A stretch of DNA of 5,273 bases from Nitriliruptoraceae bacterium (GCA_003554005.1 PWEU01000137.1:1-5273); one strand, 5' to 3'. Positions 1 through 4,935 are shown, numbered from the stretch's first letter. Numbers and translations are program-made. The notes: a model not told the origin generated them from the sequence alone.

Positions 1-315
1 ATCACGTTGGCAGAGCTGTCGGTCGGCCCTCTCGTCGCTCGCACGGAGTCGGAGCGCGCCGCGCGTCAGGCTCACCTGCAACAGGCCGAGGCCGACTTCG
101 ACCCGCTCCCCTTCGATGCGGCTGCGGCGCGCGCGTTCGGCCAGGTCGCGGCGTCGCTATGCCCGGCCGGACGCAAGCCCGCAGCGCGTTCCTACGACGC
201 CATGATCGCTGCGGTCGCGGTCGTACACGACCTTCCGCTCTACACGTGCAACCCCGACGATTTCGATGCCATCGAGCAGCTCGATGTCATGGACGTCCCC
301 CACCCCGACACGTGA
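1..315 (+). CDS. PIN-domain toxin, VapC-type ribonuclease (5' end cut by window)
   Basis: This is the C-terminal 104 residues of a VapC-like PIN ribonuclease, the toxin of a type II TA pair that cleaves RNA in a metal-dependent way. The frame is open to base 1, and the visible part begins inside the conserved ITLAELSVG segment, so the true start and the first catalytic Asp lie outside the window; the TTG at base 7 is not the start. Visible acidic residues that fit the PIN active site are Glu5 of the fragment (LAEL), Asp66 (SYDAMIAA) and Asp86/87 (TCNPDDF). The end of the fold (LPLYTCNPDDFDAI) is typical of VapC. A VapB-type antitoxin would be expected just upstream but cannot be seen. The stop at 313-315 is followed at once by a hairpin. 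Family assignment is confident; RNA target and activity are not known. Confidence 0.88.
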   Translation: MTLAELSVGPLVARTESERAARQAHLQQAEADFDPLPFDAAAARAFGQVAASLCPAGRKPAARSYDAMIAAVAVVHDLPLYTCNPDDFDAIEQLDVMDVPHPDT

Positions 316-318
316 CCT

Positions 319-336
319 TGCTGCTGCACAGCAGCA
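319..336 (+). terminator. Short hairpin just after the PIN toxin stop
   Basis: TGCTGCTG (319-326) and CAGCAGCA (329-336) form a perfect 8-bp inverted repeat with a 2-base centre, which in RNA would fold as about 7 bp with a 4-base loop. It begins three bases after the PIN toxin stop codon, a place typical of a transcription end. There is no T tract, which is common for hairpin terminators in high-GC actinobacteria, so the call rests on position and symmetry only. The rest of 337-537 shows no gene and no confident promoter. Confidence 0.4.
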
Positions 337-537
337 TCGACGGACCCCTCCGCCGTGCCATCGCGCAGACACGCCCGGTATCGCCTGCTGGATGCAGCAC
401 TCACCGGTGCGGTCTGTCAGCGGTCGACTCAATCAACTCGTCAACGGTTCGGCCCGACGTCGCAGGCAGCAGCAGCCGACGACCGTGTTGCTCTACCGTC
501 GGCTGTGGCGTTAGGCGGAGCGGCGAACGGGTGCGCC

Positions 538-1851
538 TTGCGGGTGCTGGTGACGGGCGCGTCTGGGCTCCTGGGATCGTGGTTGCTTCGAACGTCCCCT
601 GGGTCGGTCGAGGTTGTTGCTGCGGCATGGAGTGGCAAGGTCGACTGGCCTCAGGTCGTGCGGGTCGATCTTCGCGAGGCCGAACGGACGCGGCGGCTGC
701 TGGCAACGGTTCGGCCGGATCTCGTCGTTCATGCTGCCTACGCCCGTGACCGCGCGAGCATCGTGGCGGCCACCGGCTCGGTCGTCGCGGGCGCGGGCGC
801 TGTTGGCGCGTCCGTCGTGTTGCTGTCGACCGATGCGGTCTTCTCCGGCGATGGCAGCCCGTGCGCCGAAGACGATGACCCACGTCCGGTCTGGGACTAC
901 GGACGCTGGAAGGTCGAAGCGGAACGGATGGTCGCCGCGTCAGCCGGTGCGGTCATACGGCTGCCACTGCTAGTTTCGCTCGAACCAGCCGACGCAAGCA
1001 CACGGCGGATCCGAGCGGCCAGCGCTACCGGCGAGCGCGTGGGGTGGTTCGCAGGCGAGCGACGCCAGCCTGCAGACGCCGAGCAGATCGCGCGAGCCAT
1101 CTGGCAAATCGCGCAGCTGCCGAGCGCTGAGCACGGGGGTTTCTGGCACCTCGCCGGCGCTGAACGCATCACGAGGCGGGAGCTCGGTACCCGCATCGCC
1201 CAGGCCCTCGACGTACCCGATCCTGGTATCGACGTCCCGGCGCCGCCCACGGACACACGCCCACGAGATCTTCACCTCACCGATGCACGTGCCCGCACCC
1301 GGATCGGATGGCGACCGACGCCGGTGCTGCACGAGCCGCGGCGCGCAACCAGTAGCGAGGCGGGCGATGTCGGCGTCGACGGGTGTGACGCGTTGTTACA
1401 GCCACCCGCGCGAGCTTCAACGCGGCTGATGCCGATGCGTTCCTTGGAGCCCGAAGGACCACGACCGCGGCAGTGCCTCTACCCGCGATGGCCTCCCCAG
1501 ACGGGACGCCGCCGGCGAAGCGGGTATGGGCGTCTGGCCGCCGACGAGCAGGCGATCGAAATCACGGGGATGTGCGGTCGGGCCGACGGCCGGCAGCGCC
1601 CACAACCGCACCGAGCCGCTCGACGGACGTCTACGGTTCCGTATACTGCCTCCATGGCTGCAACCAAGATGCTCCGGGTCTCTGACCGCACCCACGACGG
1701 CTTCCGCCGTGAGGCAGAGCGGCGTGGTGCGACCATCGACGAGGTCGCTGCCGCAGCACTGCGCGCTCTTCGTCAGAAGGAGATGGGCGAGCAGCTCGCA
1801 GCACCGCTCGAGGATGACGAGGCCGAGTGGCTCGATGCTCCGTTGCGGTGA
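538..1851 (+). CDS. RmlD-like NAD(P)-dependent sugar-nucleotide reductase, reading through into an antitoxin frame
   Basis: Residues 1-268 are an extended short-chain dehydrogenase/reductase of the RmlD type (dTDP-4-dehydrorhamnose reductase and relatives). Visible marks are the dinucleotide-binding loop VTGASGLLG (residues 5-13), the HAAYA segment (65-69), LLSTDAVF (95-102) and the catalytic YGRWK (Tyr121, Lys125). The C-terminal half has the family's LTDARARTRIGWRPTP ending. The exact substrate is unknown: no other sugar-pathway gene is nearby. I chose TTG 538 because the Rossmann strand (RVLVTG) starts directly after it; GTG 544 and GTG 505 are alternatives, and an upstream GTG at 355 would add unrelated sequence. 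RmlD proteins are usually about 280-300 residues, so a stop is expected near 1340-1400, but the frame stays open to 1851 and ends inside the antitoxin frame. The true gene end is therefore uncertain: stop loss, frameshift or a real 437-residue protein. Confidence 0.62.
   Translation: MRVLVTGASGLLGSWLLRTSPGSVEVVAAAWSGKVDWPQVVRVDLREAERTRRLLATVRPDLVVHAAYARDRASIVAATGSVVAGAGAVGASVVLLSTDAVFSGDGSPCAEDDDPRPVWDYGRWKVEAERMVAASAGAVIRLPLLVSLEPADASTRRIRAASATGERVGWFAGERRQPADAEQIARAIWQIAQLPSAEHGGFWHLAGAERITRRELGTRIAQALDVPDPGIDVPAPPTDTRPRDLHLTDARARTRIGWRPTPVLHEPRRATSSEAGDVGVDGCDALLQPPARASTRLMPMRSLEPEGPRPRQCLYPRWPPQTGRRRRSGYGRLAADEQAIEITGMCGRADGRQRPQPHRAARRTSTVPYTASMAATKMLRVSDRTHDGFRREAERRGATIDEVAAAALRALRQKEMGEQLAAPLEDDEAEWLDAPLR
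1342..1619. other. Stretch without a recognisable gene between the reductase domain and the antitoxin promoter
   Basis: The reductase frame is open through here, but the encoded residues are rich in Arg, Pro and scattered Cys and match no domain I know. In my count, G or C ends about 22 of 26 codons at 1318-1395, but only about 59 of 86 at 1396-1653, close to the base composition of the window. That suggests non-coding DNA from about 1396, although the reductase body itself is only around 75%. Other frames on both strands give only short, low-information peptides. No RNA gene or strong hairpin was seen. Confidence 0.45.
1620..1647 (+). promoter_or_regulatory. Promoter of the RHH antitoxin-MazF operon, predicted leaderless
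   Basis: TATACT at 1642-1647 is a near-consensus -10 box, and TCGACG at 1620-1625 is a 4-of-6 match to a -35 box with a 16-base spacer. Six bases separate the -10 box from the ATG at 1654, so transcription should begin at or next to the A of the start codon, giving an mRNA with no leader. No Shine-Dalgarno sequence precedes that ATG, which agrees. The -10 box overlaps the self-complementary hexamer GTATAC (1641-1646), a possible core of an autorepressor site. Confidence 0.6.
1654..1851 (+). CDS. Ribbon-helix-helix antitoxin of a MazEF-type pair
   Basis: This is a 65-residue protein with the layout of an RHH (MetJ/Arc) antitoxin. The N-terminal strand KMLRVSDRTHDGF (5-17) is followed by two helices around AERRGATIDEVAAAALRAL (21-39), which would dimerise and bind DNA, and then an acidic tail, LEDDEAEWLDAPLR (52-65), likely to wrap the toxin. 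It should neutralise the MazF-like toxin whose gene overlaps its last 17 bases, and repress its own promoter. The ATG at 1654 is chosen because the RHH strand begins right after it and because a -10 box lies at leaderless spacing. Oddly, it is in the same frame as the reductase upstream with no stop between them, so a fusion product is formally possible. Actinobacterial MazE proteins of this kind are not homologous to the E. coli AbrB-type MazE. Activity is inferred. Confidence 0.8.
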   Translation: MAATKMLRVSDRTHDGFRREAERRGATIDEVAAAALRALRQKEMGEQLAAPLEDDEAEWLDAPLR

Positions 1852-2173
1852 CGTCCAGCTCGCGGATCTGGGCGAGCCGCAGGGGCGCGAGGCCGGCTTC
1901 GCACGGCCGGTCGTGGTCGTCACCGCGCAGTTGGTCCTCGATCAGCACCCGAGCGTGGTCCACGTCGTGCCGCTGACCTCGACCATCCGCGGCTACCGGT
2001 CCGAGGTATCGATCGAACCCGATCCCGGCAACGGGCTCGAGGTGGCCTCCGCCGCGCAGTGCCAGCACATCCGCGCCATCGCCGTCGGACGACTCGTCGA
2101 ACAGATCGGCAACGTCGGTCCGCAGGCACTCACCCAGATCCGCGAGATCCTCGCTGACCTCCTCGACCTGTAA
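1835..2173 (+). CDS. MazF/PemK-family endoribonuclease toxin
   Basis: This 112-residue protein matches the MazF/PemK toxin fold, a small SH3-like barrel that cuts single-stranded RNA at short sequence motifs. The N-terminal MLRCGDVQLADLGEPQG (1-17) is the usual first strand and S1-S2 loop. ARPVVVV (23-29) contains Arg24, and VVPLTST (44-50) contains Thr48; these correspond to the catalytic Arg and Thr of known MazF proteins. A Q-rich AAQCQHIRAI segment (73-82) and a C-terminal helix complete the fold at normal length. ATG 1835 is the natural start: it lies 17 bases inside the antitoxin gene, giving translational coupling, with only a weak purine stretch (GAGTGG) ahead of it. The cleavage site cannot be read from sequence. 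The gene converges on the Doc operon across a strong hairpin. Confidence 0.88.
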   Translation: MLRCGDVQLADLGEPQGREAGFARPVVVVTAQLVLDQHPSVVHVVPLTSTIRGYRSEVSIEPDPGNGLEVASAAQCQHIRAIAVGRLVEQIGNVGPQALTQIREILADLLDL

Positions 2174-2257
2174 CGACCCGCACGCCACAACCGTGATTGC
2201 CGCGCCACGGCCGGCGCCCCGCGCCGCGCATAACGACGCGAGGTCGACGCCCGATCC

Positions 2258-2291
2258 CAGTGCGGTCCTTCGGGGGGCAAGGACCGCACTG
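2258..2291. terminator. Strong stem-loop between convergent mazF-like and doc-like genes, probable bidirectional terminator
   Basis: CAGTGCGGTCCTT (2258-2270) and AAGGACCGCACTG (2279-2291) are perfect 13-bp inverted arms around the 8-base loop CGGGGGGC. Allowing one mismatch, two further pairs extend the stem to 2255-2294. It sits 84 bases after the MazF stop and 85 bases beyond the Doc stop, the expected place for one hairpin serving both directions. No T-rich run follows on either strand, so it is of the tail-less type common in actinobacteria. Confidence 0.7.
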
Positions 2292-2303
2292 AGAACGGAG
2301 CCC

Positions 2304-2339
2304 GGACGCCAGCGTCCACGTAGCTGCAACGGGCGTTGC
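2304..2339. repeat. Two small perfect hairpins beside the main terminator
   Basis: GGACGC/GCGTCC (2304-2309 and 2312-2317, centre CA) and GCAACG/CGTTGC (2326-2331 and 2334-2339, centre GG) are consecutive 6-bp perfect inverted repeats. Together with the larger stem at 2258-2291 they make three stem-loops in about 80 bases. The one at 2326-2339 lies 37 bases past the Doc stop and could be Doc's own terminator or an RNA-stabilising structure. Individually, 6-bp palindromes are weak evidence in DNA this GC-rich. Confidence 0.35.
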
Positions 2340-2376
2340 GACCTGGTTCGTTACTCCTGTGGCGCGACGTCCCGAC

Positions 2377-2778
2377 CTACACCAGTCGTTGCCGGATCCA
2401 GACGGTGAAGGTGTCCTCGTCGATCTGACCGGCGGCGACGCCTTCGATCGGGGCGACGGTGTCATCGCCTTCGGGGTCGTCGGGTGGGTGGGTCCAGGTG
2501 CCGCCGTTGCGGGCGATGAACTCCAGGGCGCATAGGTAGCCGACTCGCTTGTTGCCATCGGGCAGTGGGTGGTTGTTGATCAGCCGGGCTGCCAGCACGG
2601 CGGTCTTGCTTGCGAGGTCCGGGTAGAACTCCACGCCGCCGAAGGTCGCAGCTGGGGAGTGCAGCGCGGACTCGGCGAGCTCTGTCCGGGTTACACGGGC
2701 GAGATCCTCAGCGGGGATGTCAAGGACTGCTTCGGCGATCAGTAGGAAGTCCGCGAGATCGAGGTACTCGAATGCCAC
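2377..2778 (-). CDS. Doc (death-on-curing) family toxin, Fic fold
   Basis: This 133-residue protein has the Doc branch of the Fic fold; phage P1 Doc, of similar length (about 126), phosphorylates elongation factor EF-Tu and stops translation. The signature is HPLPDGNKR (residues 70-78): His70 is the catalytic base, Asp74 the metal ligand, and Asn76, Lys77 and Arg78 belong to the nucleotide loop. Lys replaces the second Gly of AMP-transferring Fic proteins, as in Doc. Leu72 stands where the motif usually has Phe. Around it are the helical N-terminus (YLDLADFLLIAEAVL, 5-19), FGGVEFYPDLASKTAVLAARLI (46-67, the segment before the motif) and YLCALEFIARNG (81-92). The start is GTG 2778, directly after the antitoxin TGA with no gap, so translation is probably coupled. 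No internal inhibitory motif is visible, so control should come from the antitoxin upstream. Confidence 0.87.
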   Translation of the reverse strand: MAFEYLDLADFLLIAEAVLDIPAEDLARVTRTELAESALHSPAATFGGVEFYPDLASKTAVLAARLINNHPLPDGNKRVGYLCALEFIARNGGTWTHPPDDPEGDDTVAPIEGVAAGQIDEDTFTVWIRQRLV

Positions 2779-2988
2779 TCAGCGAGCCAGACGGTCGAGG
2801 ATCTTCTGGTTGTCGGCGATCGACTGACGCAGCCGGGCACGGAACTCGTCGTCGTTGCGGCGCTGCTCGATGCGCTCGGTGATCGCCTGACGGATTTCCT
2901 CCGCGACCGGCACGCCATCGACCTTCGCGACCGCTTCGAGTTCCTCAGCCTGATCGTCATCGAGACGCACGGTGAATCCCTTGGGCAT
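2779..2988 (-). CDS. CopG-type ribbon-helix-helix antitoxin paired with Doc
   Basis: This 69-residue protein begins MPKGFTVRLDDDQAEEL, an RHH strand, followed by helices ELEAVAKVDGVPVAEEIRQ (residues 16-34) and a long charged C-terminal helix ending NQKILDRLAR (60-69). The N-terminal half should dimerise and bind the palindrome at 3008-3033; the C-terminal half is the likely Doc-binding arm. P1 Doc is controlled by Phd, an unrelated fold, so this is a Doc partnered by an RHH protein, a combination I recall as common in actinobacteria. I chose ATG 2988 over upstream in-frame GTG 3021 and ATG 3018 because AGGAGG lies five bases before it, RHH similarity starts there, and the upstream codons fall inside the operator. 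Its stop touches the Doc start. Function is inferred from fold and position. Confidence 0.85.
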   Translation of the reverse strand: MPKGFTVRLDDDQAEELEAVAKVDGVPVAEEIRQAITERIEQRRNDDEFRARLRQSIADNQKILDRLAR

Positions 2989-2993
2989 GCCAA

Positions 2994-2999
2994 CCTCCT
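2994..2999 (-). promoter_or_regulatory. Shine-Dalgarno of the Doc antitoxin
   Basis: The minus strand reads AGGAGG, a full match to the anti-Shine-Dalgarno, with five bases (TTGGC) before ATG 2988. It fixes the antitoxin start and contrasts with the lack of a comparable site before the Doc GTG, which fits antitoxin being made in excess. Confidence 0.8.
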
Positions 3000-3007
3000 C
3001 GTTGCCT

Positions 3008-3033
3008 GCATCGTGCATCACGATGCACGATGC
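3008..3033. promoter_or_regulatory. Perfect palindromic operator of the RHH antitoxin-Doc operon
   Basis: GCATCGTGCATC (3008-3019) and GATGCACGATGC (3022-3033) are perfect 12-bp inverted arms around AC. Inside are three copies of one half-site: CATCGTG at 3009-3015 and, in the opposite orientation, CACGATG at 3019-3025 and 3026-3032. RHH repressors bind such repeated short half-sites. The palindrome fills the spacer and the -10 box of the antitoxin promoter, so bound protein would block RNA polymerase. It also lies upstream of the divergent recombinase gene and could affect it. Confidence 0.82.
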
Positions 3034-3038
3034 GTCAA
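3010..3038 (-). promoter_or_regulatory. Promoter of the antitoxin-doc operon
   Basis: On the minus strand, TTGACG (3038-3033) is a 5-of-6 -35 box and CACGAT (3015-3010) a modest -10 box with the key A at position 2 and T at position 6, separated by 17 bases. Transcription would begin near 3003, leaving a leader of about 15 bases that just holds the AGGAGG at 2999-2994. The spacing of all elements agrees, which raises confidence despite the weak -10. Confidence 0.6.
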
Positions 3039-3125
3039 GGTACGAGCTCTGACGGGCGCGGTCTGGTCACGCGCGGCTCTGGGGCGTTGGCTCGGTGCAG
3101 GTCGTGGACAGAACGTGTCGCGGCC

Positions 3126-3130
3126 GGGAG
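3126..3130 (+). promoter_or_regulatory. Shine-Dalgarno of the tyrosine recombinase
   Basis: GGGAG lies seven bases before ATG 3138. It supports that start over the in-frame ATG at 3030, which sits inside the operator, lacks such a site and would add 36 residues without recombinase features. Confidence 0.65.
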
Positions 3131-3137
3131 CCCTGCG

Positions 3138-4043
3138 ATGAGCGATGTCACCGTAACCGTCCTCGATACCTCTGCCGAGCTTCGTCTGCACCGGTTGACC
3201 GGCGCGTTCCTGGCCGGCTACCGCAACGCCAACACCCGCACCGCCTACCTGCAGCAACTGCACCGCTGGTTCGCGTGGTGCACCGCCCACCAGCTCGATC
3301 CCCTCGAGGTGGAGCGCACCCATGTGGAGCAGTACCTGCGCTGGTTCGAACGACAGGTCGACTCGATCAACACCGTCTGCCACGGCCTGTCGGTGCTCGC
3401 GTCCTTCTACCGGTGGCTGGTCCAGACCGGCCTGCTCGACACCACCCCCATCGCCGCGGTCCGACGACCCTCCCGTGACGAGACCCCACGCCAGACCAGA
3501 CTGACCCGCCACGAGCTCGCGGACTGGCTCAACGCCGCCGAACAGCACGGCGGGGCGATCTATGCGATGGCGTGCCTATTGCTGCTCAACGGGCTGCGCG
3601 TGTCGGAGGTGTGCGGCATTGACATCGACGATCTCGCCGAGGAACGCTGGCACCACACCGTCGTCATCCATGGCAAGGGCGACAAGGACGCCACCATCCC
3701 CCTCGCGCCACGCACCCGTGCCGCGGTCGAACAGGCCGTCGACGGACGCGACCACGGTCCGCTGCTACGCAACCGGTGGAACAACCGCATGACCCGCAAC
3801 AACGTCGCCGCCGCGGTCGCGACCCTCGCGACCCGGGCCGGCATCACCCGGCGGATGACCCCGCACACCCTGCGCCACGCCGCGATCGCCGCCGCCCTGA
3901 ACGCCGGCGCTCACCTGCGCGATGTGCAGGACTTCGCCCGGCACGCCGACCCCAAGACCACCATGCGCTACGACCGCAACCGTCACAGCCTCGACCGCCA
4001 CGCCACCTACGCCATCGCCCAATACATCGCCGGATCCGAGTAG
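3138..4043 (+). CDS. Tyrosine recombinase/integrase (phage integrase family)
   Basis: This 301-residue protein is a complete site-specific recombinase that would cut and rejoin DNA through a 3'-phosphotyrosine link. Residues about 15-110 form the SAM-like core-binding domain (FLAGYRNANTRTAYLQQLHR, 24-43; SVLASFYRWLVQTG, 85-98). Residues about 120-300 are the catalytic domain with every expected residue: Arg154 (NGLRVSEVCG), Lys180 (HGKGDK), His243 and Arg246 (PHTLRH), His269 (ARHADPKTT) and nucleophile Tyr278 (MRYDR). Length suits XerC/D-like and simple integrases without an N-terminal arm-binding domain. It faces away from the Doc operon and is followed by VapBC. No excisionase, phage or conjugation gene is present, and no attachment site was identified, so whether it integrates an element, resolves dimers or moves gene cassettes is open. 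No clear promoter was found in 3039-3125. Confidence 0.9.
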   Translation: MSDVTVTVLDTSAELRLHRLTGAFLAGYRNANTRTAYLQQLHRWFAWCTAHQLDPLEVERTHVEQYLRWFERQVDSINTVCHGLSVLASFYRWLVQTGLLDTTPIAAVRRPSRDETPRQTRLTRHELADWLNAAEQHGGAIYAMACLLLLNGLRVSEVCGIDIDDLAEERWHHTVVIHGKGDKDATIPLAPRTRAAVEQAVDGRDHGPLLRNRWNNRMTRNNVAAAVATLATRAGITRRMTPHTLRHAAIAAALNAGAHLRDVQDFARHADPKTTMRYDRNRHSLDRHATYAIAQYIAGSE

Positions 4044-4048
4044 AAGAA

Positions 4049-4081
4049 CCGGGCGTTGTCCACACGTCGGCTTGTGCCCGG
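4049..4081 (+). terminator. Possible terminator after the recombinase
   Basis: CCGGGC (4049-4054) and GCCCGG (4076-4081) are perfect 6-bp arms starting six bases after the recombinase stop, with a 21-base loop. The long loop and lack of a T tract make this tentative. Confidence 0.3.
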
Positions 4082-4108
4082 ACCCCCAGCCTGCAGCCTG
4101 GATATACT
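4079..4108 (+). promoter_or_regulatory. Promoter of the VapBC operon
   Basis: TATACT at 4103-4108 is a near-consensus -10 box, identical to the one before the other antitoxin at 1642. The best -35 candidate is weak: CGGACC at 4079-4084 with an 18-base spacer. Transcription would begin near 4115, giving a leader of about 23 bases that carries the GGAG at 4128-4131, six bases before the VapB ATG. Confidence 0.55.
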
Positions 4109-4126
4109 TCCTCAGCATCGTATATC
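4101..4126. promoter_or_regulatory. Inverted-repeat operator over the VapBC promoter
   Basis: GATATAC (4101-4107) and GTATATC (4120-4126) are perfect 7-bp inverted arms with a 12-base spacer, so half-site centres are 19 bases apart, roughly two helical turns. The left arm overlaps the -10 box and the right arm ends one base before the Shine-Dalgarno GGAG. An AT-rich repeat standing out in GC-rich DNA at this spot is the expected binding site for a VapB dimer pair or VapBC complex. A tandem repeat CAGCCTG x2 (4087-4100) directly precedes it. Confidence 0.75.
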
Positions 4127-4137
4127 TGGAGCTGCTG

Positions 4138-4356
4138 ATGACGAAACGACTCATCGACGTGGACGACGAGGTTCTCGAAGCAGCGCGACGTGTCCTGGGC
4201 ACCGACACCATGAAGGACACCGTCAACGCAGCGCTCCGCGCAAGCGTGCAAGCAGCCGAACGGCGCCAGCACATGGACGTGGCGGCGCTGAAGCGGTTCG
4301 CAGCCGCTTCGCGTGACCTACGCGACGACGACGTGATGGCAGACGCGTGGCGCTGA
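4138..4356 (+). CDS. vapB: VapB-family antitoxin
   Basis: This 72-residue protein begins MTKRLIDVDDEVLEAARRVL, the pattern of VapB antitoxins of the RHH class, with the following TDTMKDTVNAALRASVQ (residues 22-38) as the second helix. The N-terminal half would form the DNA-binding dimer; the C-terminal half (HMDVAALKRFAAASRDLRDDDVMADAWR, from 45) should thread across the VapC active site, and the Asp-rich part and Trp71 are typical of that arm. ATG 4138 has GGAG six bases upstream and follows the operator at 4101-4126, which it and VapC should jointly occupy. Its last ten bases overlap the VapC gene. Role as antitoxin of the VapC next door is inferred from family and gene order. Confidence 0.9.
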   Translation: MTKRLIDVDDEVLEAARRVLGTDTMKDTVNAALRASVQAAERRQHMDVAALKRFAAASRDLRDDDVMADAWR

Positions 4357-4775
4357 CACCTGCCTCCTGGCTGGTGGACAAGTCGGTGCTCGCCCGAGTC
4401 GATGTGGCAGCCGTCGCTGATGCGGTCCTCCCGCGCGTGCAGGCCGGCCAGGTCGGCGTGGCACTGGTGACCGAACTCGAAGTCGGGTACTCGGCCCGCT
4501 CCAGCCAGGACTACGACGCAACGCGCCAGGAACTGCTCGACCTGCTCATCCCGGTCACGATGCCCCTACGCGCCGAGGAGCGAGCCAGAGAACTGCAACG
4601 CGACCTGGTGGCCCGGGGCCAGCATCGCGGGGTGAGCGTCCCCGATCTGGTGCTGGCCGCGGTCGCGGACATCGAGGAACTCACCATCCTGCACTATGAC
4701 GCCGACTTCGACCTGATCTCCGATGTCACCGGTCAGCCCACCGAGTGGGTCGTGCCGCTTGGCAGCATCGACTGA
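4347..4775 (+). CDS. vapC: VapC PIN-domain ribonuclease toxin
   Basis: This is a complete 142-residue PIN-domain toxin, a Mg2+-dependent RNase that in studied VapC proteins cuts tRNA or rRNA. The four acidic active-site positions are all visible: Asp11 (WLVDKS), Glu43 (VTELEVGYSA), Asp100 (VSVPDLVLAA) and Asp118 (HYDADFDLI). Length is normal for the family. The start is GTG 4347, ten bases inside vapB in another frame, so translation is probably coupled to the antitoxin; a GTG start may also keep toxin output low. The RNA target cannot be predicted. It is a separate lineage from the partial PIN toxin at the left edge: the region around the third Asp reads VPDLVLAA here and YDAMIAA there. Confidence 0.92.
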   Translation: MALTPASWLVDKSVLARVDVAAVADAVLPRVQAGQVGVALVTELEVGYSARSSQDYDATRQELLDLLIPVTMPLRAEERARELQRDLVARGQHRGVSVPDLVLAAVADIEELTILHYDADFDLISDVTGQPTEWVVPLGSID

Positions 4776-4935
4776 CCAGCTGCCACAGCCAGGTGCATCC
4801 GGGCGTTCGTTACTGCCTGAGCCCTGCAGCACGAGAGCGCAGTGTTCAAGTCGCAGCGGACCCGTAGCTTGTCTGGCTCGCCTTGTTGTCATCGAGCTGG
4901 CGGCGCGGTCGCGGTGCGGGTGTCGATGCGTCCCG

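Noticed and set aside
355..537. N-terminal extension of the reductase from GTG 355
   Set aside because: The 61 extra residues are Arg/Gln-rich without a fold, no Shine-Dalgarno precedes 355, and the Rossmann strand begins right after 538.
401..883. 160-residue minus-strand Arg/Pro-rich open frame
   Set aside because: Low-complexity composition and full overlap with the conserved Rossmann core of the reductase mark it as a shadow.
1417..1923. 168-residue minus-strand open frame opposite the reductase tail and antitoxin
   Set aside because: It overlaps the well-supported antitoxin and MazF start, has no recognisable domain and looks like the antisense shadow common in GC-rich DNA.
3030..3137. 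36-residue N-terminal extension of the recombinase from ATG 3030
   Set aside because: This ATG lies in the operator and lacks a ribosome site; ATG 3138 has GGGAG at good spacing.
3018..3548. 176-residue minus-strand open frame opposite the recombinase
   Set aside because: It lies antisense to the conserved recombinase domain and shows no family features.
2346..4814. GTTCGTTACT repeated at 2346-2355 and 4805-4814, flanking Doc-recombinase-VapBC, as possible attachment cores
   Set aside because: Several chance 10-base repeat pairs are expected in 5 kb, the flanks diverge quickly, and no inverted recombinase-binding arms surround either copy.
4836..4870. tRNA-like T arm (GTTCAAGTC) as a tRNA end or attachment remnant
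   Set aside because: The stem has a mismatch, and no matching acceptor strand, D arm or anticodon arm is present upstream.
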